Shown here: positions 51,893-61,521 of the stretch, piece by piece
How positions within the stretch are numbered: position 1 is the first letter of the stretch
How the letters are laid out: each line of letters begins with the position of its first letter
Position numbers and translations under genes: made by a program
Notes under the pieces: model-generated
Database searches by the model: none
What the model saw: only the letters and a program-made list of their open reading frames with translations
What the model was told of the DNA's origin: nothing
Source of the DNA: Bacteroides helcogenes P 36-108
Lineage (GTDB): Bacteria; Bacteroidota; Bacteroidia; Bacteroidales; Bacteroidaceae
DNA: 64,000 nt
Assembly (NCBI RefSeq): GCF_000186225.1
Contig: NC_014933.1
Coordinates: forward strand, 1,674,001 to 1,738,000
Direction of reading: 5' to 3'

Positions 51893-52690
51893 TCAATAGC
51901 CTATTATCCCGAAGTGTTTCAGTGCATTGGCTATCCCGTTATCATCTACCGACGTGGTGATGTAGTCGGCGCTTGCTTTTACATCCGCATTGGCGTTGTC
52001 CATGGCTATGCCGATACCGGCGTGGCGAAGCATGCTGATGTCGTTGCCGCCGTCGCCGAAAGCCATCGTCTCCTCCCGGCGAATGTTGAAGTGGCGGATG
52101 ATCTCATCGATGCCCCGTTGCTTGGTGCAGCCTTTGGCGGTAATGTCGGCAAAGGCCGGATGCCAGCGGCCTATTTCGCTGTGGGGGATGGAAGCGGCGA
52201 TATCCTGTTCTTCTTCTTTGGTGATGAAAGGAGTCAGTTGGTAAATGGGGCTTTTCCGAATCATCTCTTCGACCGGACGGGCGGGAAGTGGAGTGGTTAC
52301 CTTAAGGTGTTCATGGAAAATGCGGTGTATCCGTTCATCGGGTTGGCAGGCGCATATTTCATTTTCGCTGGCGGCTATGCAGGGAATATTCCTTTGGGTG
52401 CAATAGGCTGTCAGCGTTTTCACGTCCGAAGTGGGGATGGCATTCTTGTATATTACCTCATCTCCCACAAAGCAATAGGCTCCGTTCATGGTGACGTATC
52501 CGTCAATCAGTCCGCACTGTTGCAGCACTCCAATGTTGGTGATGAGGACTTTGGCTCGTCCTGTTGAGATGAATATGTAGATGCCTTTGGCTTTGGCGGC
52601 AGCCAGTGCTTCGATGGTGGAAGCGGGTATCTCGTGTGTCTTGAAACTGACTAAAGTGCCGTCAATATCGAAGAAGAGGGCTTTTATCAT
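51893..52690 (-). CDS. Cof-type HAD-IIB phosphatase
   Basis: A 265-residue cytoplasmic sugar-phosphate or nucleotide phosphatase. Motif I FFDIDGTLVS, motif II ISTGRA, the C2B cap (about 85-185), motif III Lys in AKGCTKQRG, and motif IV FGDGGNDISML. Substrate unknown. First gene of a minus-strand pair with the PIF1-like helicase; -7 box at 52723-52716. Confidence 0.93.
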   Translation of the reverse strand: MIKALFFDIDGTLVSFKTHEIPASTIEALAAAKAKGIYIFISTGRAKVLITNIGVLQQCGLIDGYVTMNGAYCFVGDEVIYKNAIPTSDVKTLTAYCTQRNIPCIAASENEICACQPDERIHRIFHEHLKVTTPLPARPVEEMIRKSPIYQLTPFITKEEEQDIAASIPHSEIGRWHPAFADITAKGCTKQRGIDEIIRHFNIRREETMAFGDGGNDISMLRHAGIGIAMDNANADVKASADYITTSVDDNGIANALKHFGIIGY

Positions 52691-52715
52691 GAAGGTTTCT
52701 TTATTTGCTTGAGTG

Positions 52716-52723
52716 CAAATGTA
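52716..52723 (-). promoter_or_regulatory. -7 box of the Cof-type HAD gene
   Basis: TACATTTG on the minus strand, 25 bases before the ATG at 52690. Confidence 0.5.
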
Positions 52724-52852
52724 CGAAATATCTTCCTTTTGGAATAGGAGGATTCTTTGTTTAGATGCTTAAAAGTGCTTTGCAATCTTAATATTACTTA
52801 AAGAACTATGTGTTTATTGCTCTTCCTCTTGCTTCTTTCATTGATTAATAGA

Positions 52853-52860
52853 TATATTTG
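52853..52860 (+). promoter_or_regulatory. -7 box of the SPFH gene
   Basis: TATATTTG, 35 bases before the ATG at 52896, with TTG 21 bases upstream (52829-52831) as a possible -33. Confidence 0.6.
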
Positions 52861-52895
52861 TGATATTAAAATGATATTAATTTAATGTATGTCTT

Positions 52896-53876
52896 ATGGA
52901 AGCGAAAGAATTGGATTTCAATGGTTTTAAGATGAATGGCTTTTTTGCCTTGTTCTTGCATTTGATCGTGCTTAGTGCGGTAATCGTCTTCGGATTTGTA
53001 GCCGGCGTCGACAGTGAATTTTTCAGTGTGCCACTTATGCTGTTGTCGATGGTTCTCTGTGTACTTTGGCTTGTAATGTATGCGGGATATATGCAGCTTG
53101 AACCGAACGAGGCGCGTGCAATGGTATTTTTTGGCAAGTATAAGGGAACGTTTAAAGAAACGGGTTTCTTTTGGGTGAATCCGTTTCTTGACAAGAAAAA
53201 GCTTTCACTCCGTGCGCGCAACCTTGATGTGGAGCCTATCAAGGTGAACGACAAAATAGGCAATCCCATCCTGATAGGCTTGGTGCTTGTGTGGAAACTG
53301 AAAGATACTTATAAGGCCATGTTCGAGATTGATTCGCAGACGATGGCGGCATCTGCATCCGGAGGTCAGGGCAATTCCAATCAGGTGAACATAGGCAATG
53401 CAGTGGCAGGCCGGATGAATGCTTTCGAGAATTTTGTGAAAATACAGAGTGATGCGGCTCTCCGTCAGGTGGCCGGACAATATGCCTATGACGACAATGA
53501 GGCGGATGCCGAGGAACTGACCCTCCGTTCGGGAGGCGAGGAAATCAACGAACAACTGGAGCAGAAACTGAACGAACGTCTGGCGATGGCAGGCATGGAA
53601 GTAGTGGAAGCGCGCATCAACTATCTGGCCTATGCGCCCGAGATTGCTGCGGTGATGCTGCGCCGCCAGCAGGCATCGGCCATTATTACTGCCCGCGAGA
53701 AGATTGTGGAAGGTGCGGTGTCTATGGTGAAAATGGCACTCCATAAGCTTTCTGAAGAAGAAGTTGTGGAATTGGACGAAGACAAGAAAGCTGCCATGGT
53801 CAGCAATCTGCTGGTGGTGCTTTGCGCCGATGAGGCTGCGCAGCCGGTAGTCAATGCAGGAACGTTGAATCATTAA
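52896..53876 (+). CDS. SPFH/band 7 domain membrane protein
   Basis: A 326-residue protein with two N-terminal membrane helices (about 13-34 and 43-66), then the SPFH domain: LEPNEARAMVFFGKYKGTFKE, NPILIGLVLVWKLKDTYKAMFEI, and a helical region EQKLNERLAMAGMEVVEARINYLAYAPEIAAVMLRRQQ-like. Such flotillin/stomatin-type proteins form large membrane assemblies. First gene of a run with an alpha/beta hydrolase (11-base gap) and two small genes. Confidence 0.92.
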   Translation: MEAKELDFNGFKMNGFFALFLHLIVLSAVIVFGFVAGVDSEFFSVPLMLLSMVLCVLWLVMYAGYMQLEPNEARAMVFFGKYKGTFKETGFFWVNPFLDKKKLSLRARNLDVEPIKVNDKIGNPILIGLVLVWKLKDTYKAMFEIDSQTMAASASGGQGNSNQVNIGNAVAGRMNAFENFVKIQSDAALRQVAGQYAYDDNEADAEELTLRSGGEEINEQLEQKLNERLAMAGMEVVEARINYLAYAPEIAAVMLRRQQASAIITAREKIVEGAVSMVKMALHKLSEEEVVELDEDKKAAMVSNLLVVLCADEAAQPVVNAGTLNH

Positions 53877-53887
53877 TAGGGTGTAGG

Positions 53888-55246
53888 ATGGTATTTGCAG
53901 GTTATATACAGCGATGGGCTTTTTTTATCGGTCTTTTATTGGGAAATATTTATGCCGCTTTTGCACAAGATATTCCTGTGCGTACCCATGAGCAAAGGAT
54001 TTATGACTTTTTTGCGGCCAACCAGGGTGACAGTATCTTCAATGAACTGAGCCCGGAGGCACAGGTGAAGATAAGCAGGATGATGTGCCGCGATCTGCTG
54101 CCTCAGGTAGAGAAGCAATTTGGCAAGCTACAGTCGGCGGGTGAATGGCGGCAAGATTCGTTGCCGGGCATTCTGCTTAAATATCGTGATTTGAAGTTTG
54201 AACGTTATCAGCTCCGGTTGCAATTAACCTTCGGTGCAAAGGGTATGCTTGAGGGGCTTTGGATGAAACCGGTTCCGGAGCCTGTTACAGCGCAGCCGAT
54301 AACTTATGATAAGGAGAAAATGGAGGAACGGGATGTTGTGGTAGAAACCGACGGCGTCAGATTGCCGGGGACATTGACTTTGCCCAAGGCTGGAACGGTG
54401 GCCGGAGGTCACAGAGTTCCATGCATTGTTTTGGTACATGGTTCCGGCCCTCACGACCGTGACGAAACGGTTGGTCCGAACAAACCTTTCCGTGACCTTG
54501 CTTACAGACTGGTGGAGCATGGTGTGGCTGTTCTCCGTTATGAAAAGCGTACCAAGGTCTATGGTGATGCTTGTGTGCCGCTGGGGCGTGAGCTGGATTT
54601 TGACGTAGAAACGGTGGATGACGCTCTCTCTGCCGTGGCTTTGGCGAGAACCTTTCCGGAGATTGCACCCGACAGTGTTTATGTATTAGGGCATAGTCAG
54701 GGAGGACTTCTGGCTCCTCGCATAGCCGAACGTTCGGAAGGGTTGGCAGGCATTGTCATTTTGGCCGGTCCGGCTCGCCCGCTTGCGGATGTTGTGATGG
54801 AGCAGCTTGACTATCTGTCATCGTTGCCCGGCACTCCTGCGGATGCGGCAACTCAGATGGAAGAAATAAAAAGGCAGTATGCCAACATGAAGAAATTAGG
54901 TACGGATGCTTTTGATGAGGATATTCCGCTACCACTGGGATTTTCAAAGTCATACATTGCGTTTGAAAAGAACTACAAGCCTGTGGAGGTGGCCGTTAAA
55001 CTGAAGCTGCCCATTCTTGTTCTTCAGGGTGAACGTGATTATCAAGTGACTATGGAGGACTTCGGCCTGTGGCGTCTCGGCTTGCTGCATTGCAGAAATG
55101 CCTTCTTCAAGTCTTATCCCAAACTGAATCATCTGCTGCAGGAAGGCAGTGGCAAGGCTACTCCGTTTGAGTATAACCAGGCATCACCCGTTCCCGCCTA
55201 TGTGCCGGACGATATAGCCTCTTTCATCAGAGGAAACCTGAGATAA
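53888..55246 (+). CDS. Secreted alpha/beta hydrolase
   Basis: A 452-residue protein with a signal peptide (to about residue 27, AAFAQD). The N-terminal 100 residues resemble a DUF3887-type helper domain. The hydrolase part has VLVHGSGPHDRDETVG (oxyanion loop), the nucleophile in YVLGHSQGGLLA, Asp near LQGERDYQV and His in KLNHLLQEG. Esterase or peptidase of unknown substrate, likely periplasmic. It follows the SPFH gene by 11 bases. Confidence 0.9.
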   Translation: MVFAGYIQRWAFFIGLLLGNIYAAFAQDIPVRTHEQRIYDFFAANQGDSIFNELSPEAQVKISRMMCRDLLPQVEKQFGKLQSAGEWRQDSLPGILLKYRDLKFERYQLRLQLTFGAKGMLEGLWMKPVPEPVTAQPITYDKEKMEERDVVVETDGVRLPGTLTLPKAGTVAGGHRVPCIVLVHGSGPHDRDETVGPNKPFRDLAYRLVEHGVAVLRYEKRTKVYGDACVPLGRELDFDVETVDDALSAVALARTFPEIAPDSVYVLGHSQGGLLAPRIAERSEGLAGIVILAGPARPLADVVMEQLDYLSSLPGTPADAATQMEEIKRQYANMKKLGTDAFDEDIPLPLGFSKSYIAFEKNYKPVEVAVKLKLPILVLQGERDYQVTMEDFGLWRLGLLHCRNAFFKSYPKLNHLLQEGSGKATPFEYNQASPVPAYVPDDIASFIRGNLR

Positions 55247-55280
55247 GCTGAATACTAACTTTTTTTTAATATTGAATAAA

Positions 55281-55457
55281 GTGGCTAAAAAAGAAACTTC
55301 AACCAAGAGCTTTGTCCTGCGTGTGGATGCTGCGACGATGGATGCCATTGAAAAGTGGGCAGCCGATGAGTTTCGCAGCACCAACGGGCAGCTTCAGTGG
55401 ATTATCTCTGAAGCTTTGCGGAAGAGTGGACGGATGAAGAAAGCGAAAGATACATAA
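55281..55457 (+). CDS. Small Arc-like ribbon-helix-helix protein
   Basis: 58 residues: TSTKSFVLRVDAATMDAIEKW is the beta strand and first helix of an Arc/MetJ-type fold, and STNGQLQWIISEAL the second helix, with a basic tail. Arc-like proteins bind DNA as dimers. The GTG at 55281 is chosen (MAKKETS when initiated with Met); a TTG at 55272 would add three residues. It lies 34 bases after the hydrolase and 18 before the next gene. A role in controlling this run is possible but not shown. Confidence 0.8.
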   Translation: MAKKETSTKSFVLRVDAATMDAIEKWAADEFRSTNGQLQWIISEALRKSGRMKKAKDT

Positions 55458-55475
55458 TTAAATAATCTGCATATC

Positions 55476-55949
55476 ATGAGAATTGTAAAATTTGGCTCCT
55501 ATTCGGGATCTTCTTATCCCAATCTGCGTTTCCATCCCTCGTTGCCCGACCGCGTTTTGGAAGGTGCGGTCTCATTGCTGTTGCTTGCGGTTTTGGGAAC
55601 CACCTTTTATTTTCACTTCAAGATACATTGGGTCGGGGTAGAGCCTTCATTCGGATGGATGATGGCAGGCGCTTCATTCTTCACAACTTTATTGTTGGGA
55701 GTATCGGCTTATCTTCCCATGCGCTGTTACAGTTTCCCGTTTCGCCTGACCGACCGCAACGCAGGCGTACAGTGTATGTTGGCAGTGCGTACTGTACGGG
55801 TAATGAATATCCTCCTGAATGGGGTACTTTTGTCCTGTTTGCTGTCCGTAGCCGATGTAGGTTTTTCCAAGCTGCCAGTATCCGTTTGTGGCGTTCTGCT
55901 GGCTCTTACATTTATTGTGTATTACGTACTGGCATACAAATACCGGTGA
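55476..55949 (+). CDS. Small membrane protein, function unknown
   Basis: 157 residues with four likely membrane helices (about 28-46, 58-78, 107-128, 134-153) and no signal peptide or known motif. Conserved-looking polar turns are KIHWVGVEPSFGW and PMRCYSFPFRLTDRNAG. It is last in the SPFH run. I do not recognise a family. Confidence 0.7.
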   Translation: MRIVKFGSYSGSSYPNLRFHPSLPDRVLEGAVSLLLLAVLGTTFYFHFKIHWVGVEPSFGWMMAGASFFTTLLLGVSAYLPMRCYSFPFRLTDRNAGVQCMLAVRTVRVMNILLNGVLLSCLLSVADVGFSKLPVSVCGVLLALTFIVYYVLAYKYR

Positions 55950-56078
55950 CAGTTTTCCTCGTTCTTCCTCTCTGGCTGCTCTGCCTTGTGATTTATGTCT
56001 TTACCTGATTGTTGTGATTCTCAAAGCAGGAATACCTACTTATGATTAGTCTTTCTTGTCTTATACTCTTTTTTAGGT

Positions 56079-56110
56079 ATTGTTCGCCTTTTTAACTACT
56101 TCTACCTTTG
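56079..56110 (+). promoter_or_regulatory. Promoter of the porin-imelysin operon
   Basis: TTG at 56080-56082, 20 bases, then TACCTTTG at 56103-56110, 24 bases before the ATG at 56135. An 8-base inverted repeat (AATACCTA at 56031, TAGGTATT at 56074) overlaps the -33 box and could be an operator. The remainder of the gap from 55950 shows nothing else. Confidence 0.6.
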
Positions 56111-56134
56111 CCTCAACAAAATTTAAGGTAAAAG

Positions 56135-57517
56135 ATGGAAAAATTAACAAGCTTGTGTGCTTTGTGCTTCTTGCTTTCCGCCAATGCTTTACAGGCTAAC
56201 GAGCCGGAGAAAGTAACCTCGGTGGAGGAGAGTACGGAAACCACAGTAAAGAAAGAGAAAAAGGAGAAAACGGCAACAGACTACGATGATTACTCCAAAT
56301 TTCGCGTCGGCGGATACGGAGAAATGGTGGCAAAGTTCATGGATTATGGCATTAATAGGTATGCAGGAACACTTTACGGCAACTCCAAAGATAATCGTAA
56401 TACGATATCCATTCCCCGTTTTGTGATAGCCTTTGATTATAAATTCAATGCCAAGTGGATATTAGGTGCTGAGATTGAGTTTGAATCAGGAGGTGTCGGC
56501 ATTGAAACAGAGCTTGAAAACTCCGAGAACGGGGAGTATGAGACGGAAATGGAGAAAGGCGGCGAAGTGGCTTTGGAACAATTCCACATCACGCGTTTGA
56601 TACATCCGGCGTTCAATGTTCGTGCCGGTCACATCATTGTTCCCATGGGCTTGACGAATGCCCATCATGAACCCATCAACTTCTTCGGAACTTCCCGCCC
56701 TGAAGGTGAAACAACTATTATTCCTTCTACTTGGCATGAGACAGGTCTGGAAATCTTCGGCTCTTTCGGACAACGGTACGCACGCTTTGATTATCAGGCT
56801 ATGGTAGTGTCCGGGCTTAATGCGGATGGCTTTGGCAGGGATGCTTGGGTGGCCGACGGCAAGCAAGGACTCTTTGAAGCGGATAACTTCACTTCACCCG
56901 CTTATGTGGCGCGTCTGGACTACAAAGGCGTTCCGGGTTTGCGTGTAGGTGCGTCCATCTATTATTGTGCGGATGCCGGAGCCAATGCCGACAAACCTTA
57001 TAAGTATTCAAATGTAGGGAAAGTGCCGGTCACCATTTGGTCTGCCGACGCACAGTTCAAGAACAAGTACGTCACCGCCCGCGCCAATATCATCTCAGGT
57101 ACGATGGAACATGCGGCGGGTGTCAGTGGCGTCAATATGTCCAACTCTTCCAACTATCATCAGGGAGCGATGCGCAAGGTGGCCAAAGAAGCTCTTTGCT
57201 ATGGCGCAGAGGCCGGATTGAATCTTGCTTCCGTATTCAGAAGTGTTCCCAAGTTCCCGGTAGTCTATCCTTATGCAAGGTATGAATATTACAATCCGCA
57301 GGAAGCGGGCGCGGAAGGTCAGACAATGGATGTGCGTTGTCAGGTAAGCAAGTGGACGGCTGGGCTTAATTGGTTTGCATTGCCCAATTTGGTAGTGAAG
57401 GCCGACTATACCACCCGTCAGATAGGTACGAAGAAAGTCTTTGGAAGTACGCAGTATAACAGCGAGAACGAGTTTGCCATCGGCATTGCTTATGTCGGGT
57501 GGTTCTTTAAGAAATAG
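56135..57517 (+). CDS. Outer membrane porin-like beta-barrel
   Basis: A 460-residue protein: signal peptide to about residue 21, a charged Lys/Glu linker (TTVKKEKKEKTATDYDDYSKF), then alternating beta strands of a phosphate-porin-like barrel, starting RVGGYGEMVAKFMDYG and ending with aromatic residues (IGIAYVGWFFKK). The segment VRAGHIIVPMGLTNAHHEP is typical of this group. First gene of the operon and probably the uptake channel for its substrate, which context suggests is iron or a redox-active compound. Confidence 0.85.
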   Translation: MEKLTSLCALCFLLSANALQANEPEKVTSVEESTETTVKKEKKEKTATDYDDYSKFRVGGYGEMVAKFMDYGINRYAGTLYGNSKDNRNTISIPRFVIAFDYKFNAKWILGAEIEFESGGVGIETELENSENGEYETEMEKGGEVALEQFHITRLIHPAFNVRAGHIIVPMGLTNAHHEPINFFGTSRPEGETTIIPSTWHETGLEIFGSFGQRYARFDYQAMVVSGLNADGFGRDAWVADGKQGLFEADNFTSPAYVARLDYKGVPGLRVGASIYYCADAGANADKPYKYSNVGKVPVTIWSADAQFKNKYVTARANIISGTMEHAAGVSGVNMSNSSNYHQGAMRKVAKEALCYGAEAGLNLASVFRSVPKFPVVYPYARYEYYNPQEAGAEGQTMDVRCQVSKWTAGLNWFALPNLVVKADYTTRQIGTKKVFGSTQYNSENEFAIGIAYVGWFFKK

Positions 57518-57545
57518 GTATAAATCAACTAAAAACAAAAAGGAT

Positions 57546-58712
57546 ATGAAAAAGAATTTTTTGAAGGTAGTGGGCTGTATGTTCGCGTTCGTAGTAGGGA
57601 TGGCATCATGCAGTGATGACAAGGGTACTGACAACAGTGGCAGTGCGCCGGAAGAAGCGTTCTCCTGCATTGAACAGATTTTGGACGGCTGTATGGATAT
57701 TGCCAATGAAGTAGGTGAAACCAAAATAGGTGAGCCGGTGAGCAAGTGGGCTACGGACCAGACAGCGGCTCTTTATTCCGTGGAGTCTTGGTACAGTTGG
57801 CACTCACGTGAGGATTACAGCAACAATATTTATTCCATCCGCAATGCTTATTATGGAACATTGGACGGTACGGTAGGAACCAATTCCCTGGCGAATTTGA
57901 TTGCCAAAAATAATGCCTCATTGGATACGCAGGTAAGAAACGCCATCTCTGACGCAGTGGATGCCATTTTGGCTATTAAGTCTCCTTTCAGAAACAATAT
58001 CAACAGCACTGAAGCAAGAACAGCCATGACTGCTTGCGCTGATTTGAATGACGTTTTGAAAGATTTGAAAGGCTATATCGAAAGAACAGCGGCTGTCAAT
58101 ACCAATGCCGTGCTCGACCCGATTATTGTTTCTTATGTGGATGTGGTTGTATTGCCTACTTATAATAGTTTGAAAGAGAAGAACGCCGCTCTTTATACAG
58201 CCGCTCAGAAATTCAATAGCACTCCGAGCAATGCCAACTTTGAAGCTGTTTGTGAGGCTTGGTTGGAAGCTCGCCAACCGTGGGAAACAAGCGAGGCTTT
58301 CCTCTTTGGTCCGGTAGATGCTTTGGGACTTGACCCGAACATGGACAGTTGGCCTTTAGACCAGAGTGCCATTGTCAATATCCTGAATTCAGGAAATTAT
58401 GACGATTTGAACTGGAGCGACGGGGATAATAATGACAAAGTGGAAGCGGCACAGTCGGTACGCGGTTTCCATACATTGGAGTTCTTGGCTTTCAGAAACG
58501 GAGTGGCACGTACTTTGACTGATGTGGCAGACTCGAGCAATAGTGCAGACTTGGTATATACCTCTGCCAATGCTGCCAGTTGGGGTAACTACATGGTGCA
58601 AGTAGCTTATCTCTTGAAGTCCGATGCGGAAACTCTTTATAACAGTTGGAGTGTAAGCTATGAGGGTGGAGAAAGCTATGCGGCTAAATTCAAAAAGCAT
58701 GTTGTTCAGTAA
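57546..58712 (+). CDS. Imelysin family lipoprotein (M75)
   Basis: A 388-residue lipoprotein with lipobox MASC (C22) followed by SDDK. This fits the Bacteroides surface-export signal (Ser then acidic residues), so it is probably displayed outside the cell. The imelysin signature GxHxxE is present in VRGFHTLEFLAF, and WLEARQPWETSEAFLFGP is the other family block. EfeO/IrpA-type imelysins take part in iron or haem uptake. ATG at 57546 is chosen; a longer frame would run into the porin gene. It starts 28 bases after the porin. Confidence 0.93.
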   Translation: MKKNFLKVVGCMFAFVVGMASCSDDKGTDNSGSAPEEAFSCIEQILDGCMDIANEVGETKIGEPVSKWATDQTAALYSVESWYSWHSREDYSNNIYSIRNAYYGTLDGTVGTNSLANLIAKNNASLDTQVRNAISDAVDAILAIKSPFRNNINSTEARTAMTACADLNDVLKDLKGYIERTAAVNTNAVLDPIIVSYVDVVVLPTYNSLKEKNAALYTAAQKFNSTPSNANFEAVCEAWLEARQPWETSEAFLFGPVDALGLDPNMDSWPLDQSAIVNILNSGNYDDLNWSDGDNNDKVEAAQSVRGFHTLEFLAFRNGVARTLTDVADSSNSADLVYTSANAASWGNYMVQVAYLLKSDAETLYNSWSVSYEGGESYAAKFKKHVVQ

Positions 58713-58807
58713 ACCATCGCTTGGTATAATAAATGGAAGTGGAGGTGGATTTTTCCGTCTCTGCTTCTTTGTATGTCTATATAAATCGTTTTTAAGAACA
58801 GTTTAGA

Positions 58808-60238
58808 ATGAATCGTTTGATAAAATATCTATTTGTAGCCTCTTGCCTGCCTCTGTTGTCGGCTTGCAAGGAAGAGGGGATTGATGTGGAGGATATATAC
58901 ATACCTTCCGGCTATGCTTTGTCGGCTGGCACATCGACTATCTTCACCCGTTCTTCTTTTGCGTATGATACCGATGCCGATTGGGTGAGTGGAGTGTATG
59001 GCACACGCTTTAATCAGGGGGATAAACTGTACGACGATGTGCGTACCAGCAGCAATGCCACCGGTGGCGGTCTCGGTCCTGTATATGCCGGTTATTCTTG
59101 CGGCAGTTGCCACCGCAATGCAGGACGCACCAAGCCGACCCTTTGGAGTGAGGGTGGCTCGGGAAGTTATGGCTTCTCGTCCATGCTGGTCTATATCAGC
59201 CGCAAGAACGGGGCATTCTTTCAGGATTACGGGCGTGTGCTCCACGACCAGGCTATTTATGGTGTAAAGCCCGAAGGTAAACTGAAAGTGGAATATGTAT
59301 CCCGGCAATTCAGTTTCCCCGACGGAGAGACGTATGAATTGTGCAAGCCCGAATATACCATCACCGAGTGGTATGCGGACAGCATCAAGCCCGAAGACAT
59401 GTTCTGCACCGTGCGCATCCCTTTGCGTCACGTAGGCATGGGGCAGATGATGGCGCTTGACCCCACGGAGATAGAGGCGCTTGCCGCCAAGAGCAATTAC
59501 CCGGAGTATGGCATCAGCGGACGTTGCAACTACATCACGGAAAGAGGGGTGAGAAGTTTGGGCTTGTCGGGAAACAAGGCACAACATGCCGACTTGACGG
59601 TGGAACTGGGCTTCTCCAGCGATATGGGTGTAACCAACAGCCGTTATCCCGAAGAAATCTGTGAAGGACAGGCGCAAGTCAACCAAGGCAGTATGATGGG
59701 ACTTTCGTATGCACAATTGGACATTTCGACGGCGGACATGGAGAATGTGGACCTCTACATGCAGAGTTTGGGAGTACCGGCACGGCGCAACGTCAATGAC
59801 GCACAAGTGATAAAAGGTGAGCAGAAGTTCTACGAAGCCAAGTGCCACTTGTGCCACGTCACCACGCTGCATACCAAGGCACGCGGCACTACTTTGCTGA
59901 ACGGCACGCAGTTGCCGTGGCTTGGCGGACAGACCATCCATCCTTATTCGGATTATCTGCTGCACGACATGGGCTCTGAAATCATGGGAGTAGGGCTGAA
60001 TGATAACTATGTAAGTGGTCTGGCGCGCGGCAACGAATGGCGTACCACTCCGCTTTGGGGCATCGGCTTGCAAGAAACGGTGAACGGACATACCTACTTT
60101 CTGCACGACGGACGTGCCCGCAACCTGACCGAAGCAATCATGTGGCACGGAGGTGAGGGGGAAGCTTCCAAGAACCTTTTCAAGAACATGAGCAAGGAAG
60201 ACAGGGCGGCACTGCTTGCTTTCCTGAATTCACTGTAA
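58808..60238 (+). CDS. Di-haem oxidoreductase (DUF1111) lipoprotein
   Basis: A 476-residue lipoprotein (lipobox SAC, C20, followed by KEEG, again like a surface signal). Two haem-binding motifs: C98-GS-C101-H102 and C346-HL-C349-H350, the plan of DUF1111 'thiol oxidoreductases' related to MauG. These are regularly found beside imelysins. It should need cytochrome c maturation, consistent with the biogenesis gene at the end of the window. It lies 95 bases after the imelysin gene, on the same strand. Confidence 0.93.
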   Translation: MNRLIKYLFVASCLPLLSACKEEGIDVEDIYIPSGYALSAGTSTIFTRSSFAYDTDADWVSGVYGTRFNQGDKLYDDVRTSSNATGGGLGPVYAGYSCGSCHRNAGRTKPTLWSEGGSGSYGFSSMLVYISRKNGAFFQDYGRVLHDQAIYGVKPEGKLKVEYVSRQFSFPDGETYELCKPEYTITEWYADSIKPEDMFCTVRIPLRHVGMGQMMALDPTEIEALAAKSNYPEYGISGRCNYITERGVRSLGLSGNKAQHADLTVELGFSSDMGVTNSRYPEEICEGQAQVNQGSMMGLSYAQLDISTADMENVDLYMQSLGVPARRNVNDAQVIKGEQKFYEAKCHLCHVTTLHTKARGTTLLNGTQLPWLGGQTIHPYSDYLLHDMGSEIMGVGLNDNYVSGLARGNEWRTTPLWGIGLQETVNGHTYFLHDGRARNLTEAIMWHGGEGEASKNLFKNMSKEDRAALLAFLNSL

Positions 60239-60274
60239 CAACAACAACATTTTATACAAAACTAAAGAGAAGAT

Positions 60275-61489
60275 ATGAAGAAATTAATAATTTTGAGTGT
60301 GCTTGCCATGATAATGCCGTTAGCAGTCATGGCACAGCACGAGGAGGATAGTGAGAACGGTGTGGTTTCGCTTGCCGGACGTGAGGGATTTACCATCGAA
60401 ACCAAGAAGGGTGACTTTGTATTCAAACCCTATCTGTTGGTGCAGACTTGCGCCAACTTCAATTGGTATGATGATGAAGGCTTGGACAAGGCATACAATC
60501 AGGACAATATAGCCAATTCGGGCTTCTCCATCCCTTATGCCGTACTCGGATTTACGGGTAAGGCTTTCGGTAAGGTTTCTTTCAACCTTTCCATGAATGC
60601 GGCCGCCAGTGGTGGCGCGTTGCTTCAGCAGGCGTGGTTCGACGTGCAGTTGAGCAAGAGTCTGGCACTCCGTGCGGGTAAGTTCAAGACACCTTTCTCC
60701 CATGCTTATCTCACCACGCTGGGCGAAACGTTGCTGCCGCAGTTGCCGCTTTCGCTGACTTCCTCGGTCATTCTGCCTTATTCATTGAACGCTGTAACGC
60801 CGAATATCGGTACGGGCTTTGACCTCGGTGTGGAAATACACGGGTTGGTGGCCGACAAGTTCGGCTATGAAGTGGGCTTGTTCAACGGTACGGGCGCATC
60901 TGTCAACACCGCCACCAAGACCATGAGTGATGACTGGCACATCCCTTCCTTGCTTTATTCCGGGCGTTTGACCTATATGCCCAAAGGCGTGATGCCCTCC
61001 ACGCAAGGCAATCCCAACCGCTTGCATGAAGACAAGATACTTTTCGGCCTTTCAGGGTCCATCAACGTGGAGAGCGAGAACGAGAGTACCAATGATACCC
61101 GCGTGGGCGTGGAGTTTGCCATGATGAAGAACAAACTCTATCTGGCAGCCGAGGCTTACTATATGAATGTCGATTTTACCAAACGTCAGAAGATTAGTGA
61201 CTCCTATAACTACATCGGCGGTTATGTGCAGGGTGGTTACTTTGTGGCTCCGCGTTTGCAGGCGGCTTTGCGCTATGACTTGTTCAACCGTAACGGAACG
61301 GGGGATGACGGTTTCCTGAACATGCCGGCGGTAGGTGTGAACTACTTCTTCAAGGGTTGCAACCTGAAACTGCAAGCTATGTACCAGTATGTGGCCCGCA
61401 GCGGACATGATACGCAGCTCGACCGTGATAATGATAACTTGGGATTGGCTACACACAGTGCCACCGTCATGTTGCAATATACTTTCTAA
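60275..61489 (+). CDS. Outer membrane porin, OprP/OprO-like
   Basis: A 404-residue beta-barrel with signal peptide (MAQ cleavage near residue 21). LALRAGKFKTPFSHAYLTTLGET matches the phosphate-selective porin family, and the chain ends in SATVMLQYTF with a C-terminal Phe, as needed for outer-membrane insertion. It starts 36 bases after the di-haem gene. The second porin of the operon; it may pass electrons' partners or small anions, but the substrate is not known. Confidence 0.88.
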   Translation: MKKLIILSVLAMIMPLAVMAQHEEDSENGVVSLAGREGFTIETKKGDFVFKPYLLVQTCANFNWYDDEGLDKAYNQDNIANSGFSIPYAVLGFTGKAFGKVSFNLSMNAAASGGALLQQAWFDVQLSKSLALRAGKFKTPFSHAYLTTLGETLLPQLPLSLTSSVILPYSLNAVTPNIGTGFDLGVEIHGLVADKFGYEVGLFNGTGASVNTATKTMSDDWHIPSLLYSGRLTYMPKGVMPSTQGNPNRLHEDKILFGLSGSINVESENESTNDTRVGVEFAMMKNKLYLAAEAYYMNVDFTKRQKISDSYNYIGGYVQGGYFVAPRLQAALRYDLFNRNGTGDDGFLNMPAVGVNYFFKGCNLKLQAMYQYVARSGHDTQLDRDNDNLGLATHSATVMLQYTF

Positions 61490-61521
61490 GAAACAAGTGT
61501 AGGAAAGAAAGGAAGAAAGAT

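Noticed and set aside
58829-60148. Minus-strand open frame (439 codons) opposite the di-haem oxidoreductase.
   Set aside because: Fully antisense to a gene with intact CxxCH motifs; no signal, domain or promoter.
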